A model generated the notes under the pieces. That model was not told the DNA's origin. It saw nothing but the letters and a program-made list of their open reading frames with translations, and did no database searches. DNA of 10,271 bases from Asterionellopsis glacialis (lineage: Eukaryota; Bacillariophyta; Plagiogrammaphyceae; Rhaphoneidales; Asterionellopsidaceae). The stretch lies in the NCBI GenBank assembly GCA_014885115.2, contig WKLE02001586.1:1-10271 (forward strand), read 5' to 3'. A program made the position numbers and the translations under genes. Numbering within the stretch: position 1 is the first letter of the stretch; every line of letters starts with the position of its first letter. Below are positions 7,454 through 10,271 of the stretch, in pieces.

Positions 7454-7492
7454 GAGCCAATAAAAGTGCTCATTTTTCCTGACAATCAGGAA
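7454..7492. promoter_or_regulatory. CCAAT-containing word and small hairpin after the foldback
   Basis: GGAGCCAATAAAAGTGCTC (about 7453-7471) repeats the CCAAT plus AAAAGTGCT combination seen at 4889-4912. TTCCTGA (7476-7482) pairs with TCAGGAA (7486-7492) across three bases. No plus-strand gene follows closely, so promoter function is doubtful. The pairing of CCAAT and AAAAGTGCT twice in the window is the notable point. Confidence 0.35.
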
Positions 7493-7602
7493 TTTTTGGA
7501 CTTCATGTAGGATCTACGTAGATTCTTGTACTAAAGTAAGATACATATTTTCACTGTGTTATACCGCGTGTTGCAGTGCTTTTTTTCTGTTCTAGCATCA
7601 AG

Positions 7603-7860
7603 CTATGTTTTGTCTTCTTTGATGTGTTCCTCAAGCTCTTTTGCCAAAGCCGGCTTCAAGATCTTTTCATTATTCGTCATCACATGGTAAGCTCCAAAGA
7701 GAATGGCTGCAATCTCAGCCTTGATCAACTTGTTGACATCAAGGTTGTTTGCTTTTAATTTAGCAATCACAGCAGGGGCACCTTGTTATACCAAAGTCTC
7801 CAACAATTGGTCCAAACTGCGTAAATATGAGTAACCTTGCAATGGCCTGATCACAGTACA
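7603..7860 (-). pseudogene. C-terminal fragment of an unrecognised helical protein
   Basis: Reading right to left, one frame gives SLDQLLETLV, a TAA at 7788-7786, then QGAPAVIAKLKANNLDVNK, LIKAEIAAILFGAYHVMT, NNEKILKPALAKELEEHIKE and DKT before TAG at 7605-7603. The composition (Lys, Glu, Ala, Leu rich, with helix-like spacing) is strongly coding, unlike the plus-strand shadow over the same bases. No start codon or N-terminal domain is found, and TGA at 7863-7861 bounds the frame upstream, so this is a gene tail. An intron just upstream of the TAA cannot be excluded. I do not recognise the family. Confidence 0.5.
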
Positions 7861-7863
7861 TCA

Positions 7864-8146
7864 AGGACACTGTAATGGTACCAGTTATCCTATAAATCAT
7901 TAGAGTTAGGGATATTGGAAATCTGGAAGCAATAAATTCCCGTTCCTTAAAATGCACCGTTCCTTCAATAAAAATTTACTCTAGTTGTTTTCAATAGAGC
8001 AGGTAGGAAATCTACCAGGGAATTGTCTGAAAATCAAAATTTACGTGGAATTACGCAGATCAACTGGAGTGAGCCTTGGCTGTACTGTACTACTGTTTAT
8101 TCTTTACTAAGCCTTATACCAAGGTACTGGGTGTTGGTTATCTGAG
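7864..8146. other. No gene seen
   Basis: AT-rich sequence with no convincing coding frame. TGTACTGTACTACTG at 8081-8095 begins a cluster of TACTGTA words that leads into the palindromes at 8147. Confidence 0.5.
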
Positions 8147-8177
8147 TTACTGTACCAGGTACAGTAAGGTACCTGGT
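8147..8177. repeat. Nested perfect palindromes built on TACTGTAC
   Basis: TTACTGTACC (8147-8156), one A, then its exact reverse complement GGTACAGTAA (8158-8167) form a 21-nt palindrome. Overlapping it, ACCAGGTAC (8154-8162) and GTACCTGGT (8169-8177) form a 9-bp stem with a 6-base loop. The two structures share bases, so only one can form at a time. Confidence 0.75.
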
Positions 8178-8281
8178 AGGTTACTAAAAAGATTTAGTTC
8201 CTATTACAACAGTAAATTGCAAGTTACATAGTCTAGTAAAACAGAAGTTAAGTAAGTACCTGAAGAATTATTAATGGTGTA

Positions 8282-8816
8282 TTAAAATATGTTGTCATCC
8301 TTGTCATATTCTACATCAAACGTAGAATACCCTGCTATAAGACTGGCCTGTACAACATTCATTGCTGCCATAGTCAATACTATAGGGTGTTTTTCAAGCA
8401 CAGGCCTATTCCTGAAAACCTGCTTCCAACAAGAAAAATTCTTAAACAAACCATTTATGGTCTCATGTCTTGCCTGTGCAACAGTTTTCTGATACTCATA
8501 TCCAATGGTCCTGTCTCTACTTGGATGTATGCACCACTGATTACCATCACAGTATCCACTACCATCTGCCATGTACATTTCTCCATGCAATAACCAGTCA
8601 TTCAATTTTATCAGGAAGACCAGCCTTAAATGGACCATTCACCAAAACAATCAACCCTGTCTTAATGCACACAGCTATTTCATACCTATAGCCCAGCCTG
8701 TTGAATTTCTTTGAATATAATTGGGGAACAAATGGGACTTGTCCCAGTATCCGGAAGTACTGTAAAAAAGCAGACACTCCGGCAGTCCCAGTCAGTAAAT
8801 CTGTCCTCCCAATCAA
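8282..8816 (-). pseudogene. DDE_Tnp_4 (Harbinger-like) transposase, C-terminal part, broken
   Basis: This is the catalytic half of a DDE superfamily endonuclease. Right to left it reads FVPQLYSKKFNRLGYRYEIAV, CIKTGLIVLVNGPFKAGLPD, then after a one-base shift between 8598 and 8638, LLHGEMYMADGSGYCDG (second catalytic Asp in ADGSGY), then QARHETINGLFKNFSCWKQVFR (Glu in the RHET motif), and ends with STFDVEYDKDDNIF. The order YEIA, NGPF, ADGGY, RHE-N-K-F and FRH-like is typical of the family. The first Asp motif (GTDFRI in relatives) appears as LQYFRI, so it is lost or frameshifted. The N-terminal DNA-binding part is not recognisable upstream of 8816. It is unrelated to the IS630-like copies at the left. 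Confidence 0.8.
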
Positions 8817-9116
8817 TCTGTTAGTGGGATTAAGAAAAAAATTATGGCCATACTATCCATTAGTTGGTTAAGGAAAACCCAAAAATCATTCCTGGCAGCT
8901 GCTAAGCAAGAAATTGCTCAATAGGCCCAGTGCTACAGCACACCATAAATCCTAGAAATGATCCTCCTGTAACAGGTAGGATCTACTGTATCATATTCTA
9001 CTATTAGGATCACATTACACCAGTATCAGAGATGCACACTTACCAACTCCAACTCACTTAAGAGAGTCAAGCCTTCCCTGTCATACTGTACACATGCAAG
9101 TTTCAACCCAGGCTTC
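8817..9116. other. No gene seen; possible eroded 5' part of the Harbinger-like element
   Basis: By position this should hold the N-terminal half of the minus-strand transposase, but no frame gives recognisable sequence. TACTGTA occurs at 8984 and 9084. No terminal inverted repeats for that element were found by eye. Confidence 0.4.
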
Positions 9117-9272
9117 ATGGCTAAGATTTGTGGAGGATGTGTTCAACACTTTGCAGCCATTGGATCTCTTGAACAGTTGATTTTTTTTGGCTTTTCTTTT
9201 TCATCAGTTCAAGCTTCAATTGTGTGGACAAAGGAAGATGAATCATATGACCTTGGATTAAGAAAGTTGTGA
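9117..9272 (+). other. Small ORF, possible exon
   Basis: Fifty-one codons from ATG 9117 (MAKICGGCVQHFAAIGSLEQ ... DESYDLGLRKL). A GTGAGT donor at 9269-9274 and a TTCAG acceptor ending at 9325 would make a 57-nt intron, but the spliced frame soon meets TGA at 9342-9344. It is in the same frame as the ORF at 9375. It may be a broken upstream exon of that gene, or chance. No family recognised. Confidence 0.25.
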
Positions 9273-9374
9273 GTTGATAATTAAGCACTTAAGCCTGCTG
9301 CAGCAGCACAAATATGCATATTCAGGTGTTGGCTTGAAGATTGAGAGAAACCATTGTTGAAGGAAAATGATCCC

Positions 9375-9668
9375 ATGGCAAAGGTGAAATTGTTAGAGAA
9401 ATACAGAGGTATGGTGTTTGAGCATATTGATGGCGGAAACAAAATGTACACAATTTCTAAGGATGATATGGATTATAAAAACAAGGGTCAAAATGGAGGA
9501 TGGGTGGTCCTGGTGCAACCACCCAAATATGATGGAACAAATGAGGAAGTCTCAGATCCCTTCCAGATTAATGAAGAAACATTAATATTTCTAGGTCACA
9601 CTAACATGAAACTGGGGCATCAGGATGGAGATGATGATGACAGTTTTACTGGTACTTCTAATGATTAG
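9375..9668 (+). CDS. Unknown protein with acidic C-terminus
   Basis: Ninety-seven codons from ATG 9375 (frame open from 9345). It reads MAKVKLLEKYRGMVFEHIDG, GNKMYTISKDDMDYKNKG, GGWVVLVQPPKYDG, SDPFQINEETLIFLGHTN, then the acidic tail GHQDGDDDDSFTGTSND before TAG at 9666-9668. Directly after that TAG the same frame goes on EDDKENDMNDN, still acidic, so the stop may be a GAG-to-TAG change and the original protein longer. The alternating aromatic and charged pattern suggests a small beta-barrel (SH3- or chromo-like) fold, as found in some retroelement or chromatin proteins, but this is only an impression. Codon content looks genuine. Function unknown. Confidence 0.5.
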   Translation: MAKVKLLEKYRGMVFEHIDGGNKMYTISKDDMDYKNKGQNGGWVVLVQPPKYDGTNEEVSDPFQINEETLIFLGHTNMKLGHQDGDDDDSFTGTSND

Positions 9669-9960
9669 GAGGATGACAAGGAGAATGACATGAATGACAA
9701 CACCAATATAAACCAATTACATAAAGCTAAATTAATACTATTACATATTATCATTAGTACATATTTCCTAAAAAATGGAATATTGTTTTTTTTGGTAGCA
9801 GTGCACTATGCTGACAACAATATTGAAAAAAAAGGAAGTAAACTTGTTGGAGTGAATAAAATTATGAGCTATTTTAACTAGTCTCTAAAAACACTTGATA
9901 ATCAACTGATTCATCTTCTTGACCTATTTCTTGTATGGGATCCTACAGCCGATCTACTTA
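9669..9960. other. AT-rich stretch without a gene
   Basis: After the acidic run just past the stop of the preceding ORF, the frame degenerates into Ile/Leu/Asn-rich translation of AT-rich DNA. No signals recognised. Confidence 0.45.
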
Positions 9961-10007
9961 GAGTTCAGTTCCAATGGAGTTCAGTTTTACCATGTGAGCT
10001 GAACTCC
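9961..10007. repeat. GAGTTCAG direct and inverted copies
   Basis: GAGTTCAG occurs at 9961-9968 and 9977-9984, and its reverse complement CTGAACTC at 9999-10006. The inner pair extends to a 9-bp stem (9976-9984 with 9999-10007) with a 14-base loop. Confidence 0.5.
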
Positions 10008-10271
10008 CTGAGGCAGCCAATGAGCGTTTGTTGGACTGGTGTGTCACTGCATTCTGGCATGGCGCATCATGCTTTTGAGACATGCTGCTGTGCAGTGGAA
10101 TTCCATGTGCTTTGTTTGTGATGTCAGCATTCTCTTGTACGTGGTGCGTCACTGCATGTTCTCATCCATCCTTGTCCTTATTACATTTTATTGACATCAT
10201 CACGCGAGTCTTGCAACTTGCCTACTGCACTTGCCCCCATGTCCAACCACCTAATACACCAGAACACCATT
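10008..10271. repeat. GC-richer region with a 15-bp repeat and a CCAAT box
   Basis: TGGTGTGTCACTGCA (10037-10051) and TGGTGCGTCACTGCA (10142-10156) differ at one base and lie exactly 105 bp apart, a multiple of three. CAGCCAATGAGCG at about 10014-10026 contains a good CCAAT box. The sequence is visibly less AT-rich than the rest. The minus-strand ORF across 9958-10152 has no recognisable domain. A gene or another element may begin beyond the right edge. Confidence 0.35.

Noticed and set aside
7760..7957. Minus ORF of 65 codons upstream of the gene tail
   Set aside because: It is in a different frame from the convincing tail, with no ordered motifs. It may contain bits of a frameshifted upstream part, but I could not support that.
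8289..8691. Three overlapping plus-strand ORFs
   Set aside because: All are antisense shadows of the Harbinger-like transposase.
1..10271. CRISPR array, tRNA, rRNA or bacterial defence genes
   Set aside because: No regularly spaced repeats, no tRNA cloverleaf or rRNA signature, and the gene content is eukaryotic.

Overview
The window looks like nuclear DNA of a photosynthetic stramenopile, most likely a diatom. It is AT-rich, with one candidate short intron and eukaryotic protein families. One gene carries what looks like a two-part plastid presequence (an ER signal peptide followed by a G-R-A-F-S junction). A DysF domain fused to TRAF-type zinc fingers and two kinds of DNA transposon also fit that group, from general knowledge. 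I see no bacterial operon, tRNA, rRNA or CRISPR array. Nearly every recognisable gene is broken by in-frame stops or one-base frameshifts. The window is therefore either a graveyard of transposons and duplicated gene pieces, or sequence with uncorrected indels.

Layout, left to right. 1-844 (-): IS630/Tc1-like transposase copy 1, running off the left edge. 1087-4761: a composite block whose two ends are the same transposon 5' end in opposite orientation. Both ends begin TA-CAGCTC, and the block is flanked by imperfect 21-bp direct repeats. Inside are transposase copy 2 (+), the 3' part of a probable TRAPPC10 gene (+), a complete but broken plastid-type NAD(P)-binding protein gene (-) converging on it, and the start of a third transposase copy (-). 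5167-6624 (+): a DysF + TRAF zinc-finger gene with a CCAAT-containing upstream region, broken in at least four places. 6712-7143 (-): an unrecognised reading frame with two internal TGA codons. 7321-7492: a cluster of hairpins resembling a foldback MITE. 7603-7860 (-): a well-conserved-looking C-terminal gene fragment. 8147-8177: nested palindromes built on the word TACTGTAC. 8282-8816 (-): a broken DDE_Tnp_4 (Harbinger-like) transposase. 9375-9668 (+): an intact short acidic-tailed ORF of unknown function. 9961-10271: short repeats and a CCAAT box.

The genes do not form a pathway. What links them is mobile DNA. The TRAPPC10 tail and its convergent neighbour look like one piece of host chromosome trapped between two inverted transposon ends. 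The best candidates for something undescribed are that composite foldback element, the 7321-7440 hairpin family, which has a related copy upstream of the DysF gene, and the strongly over-represented TACTGTA word.
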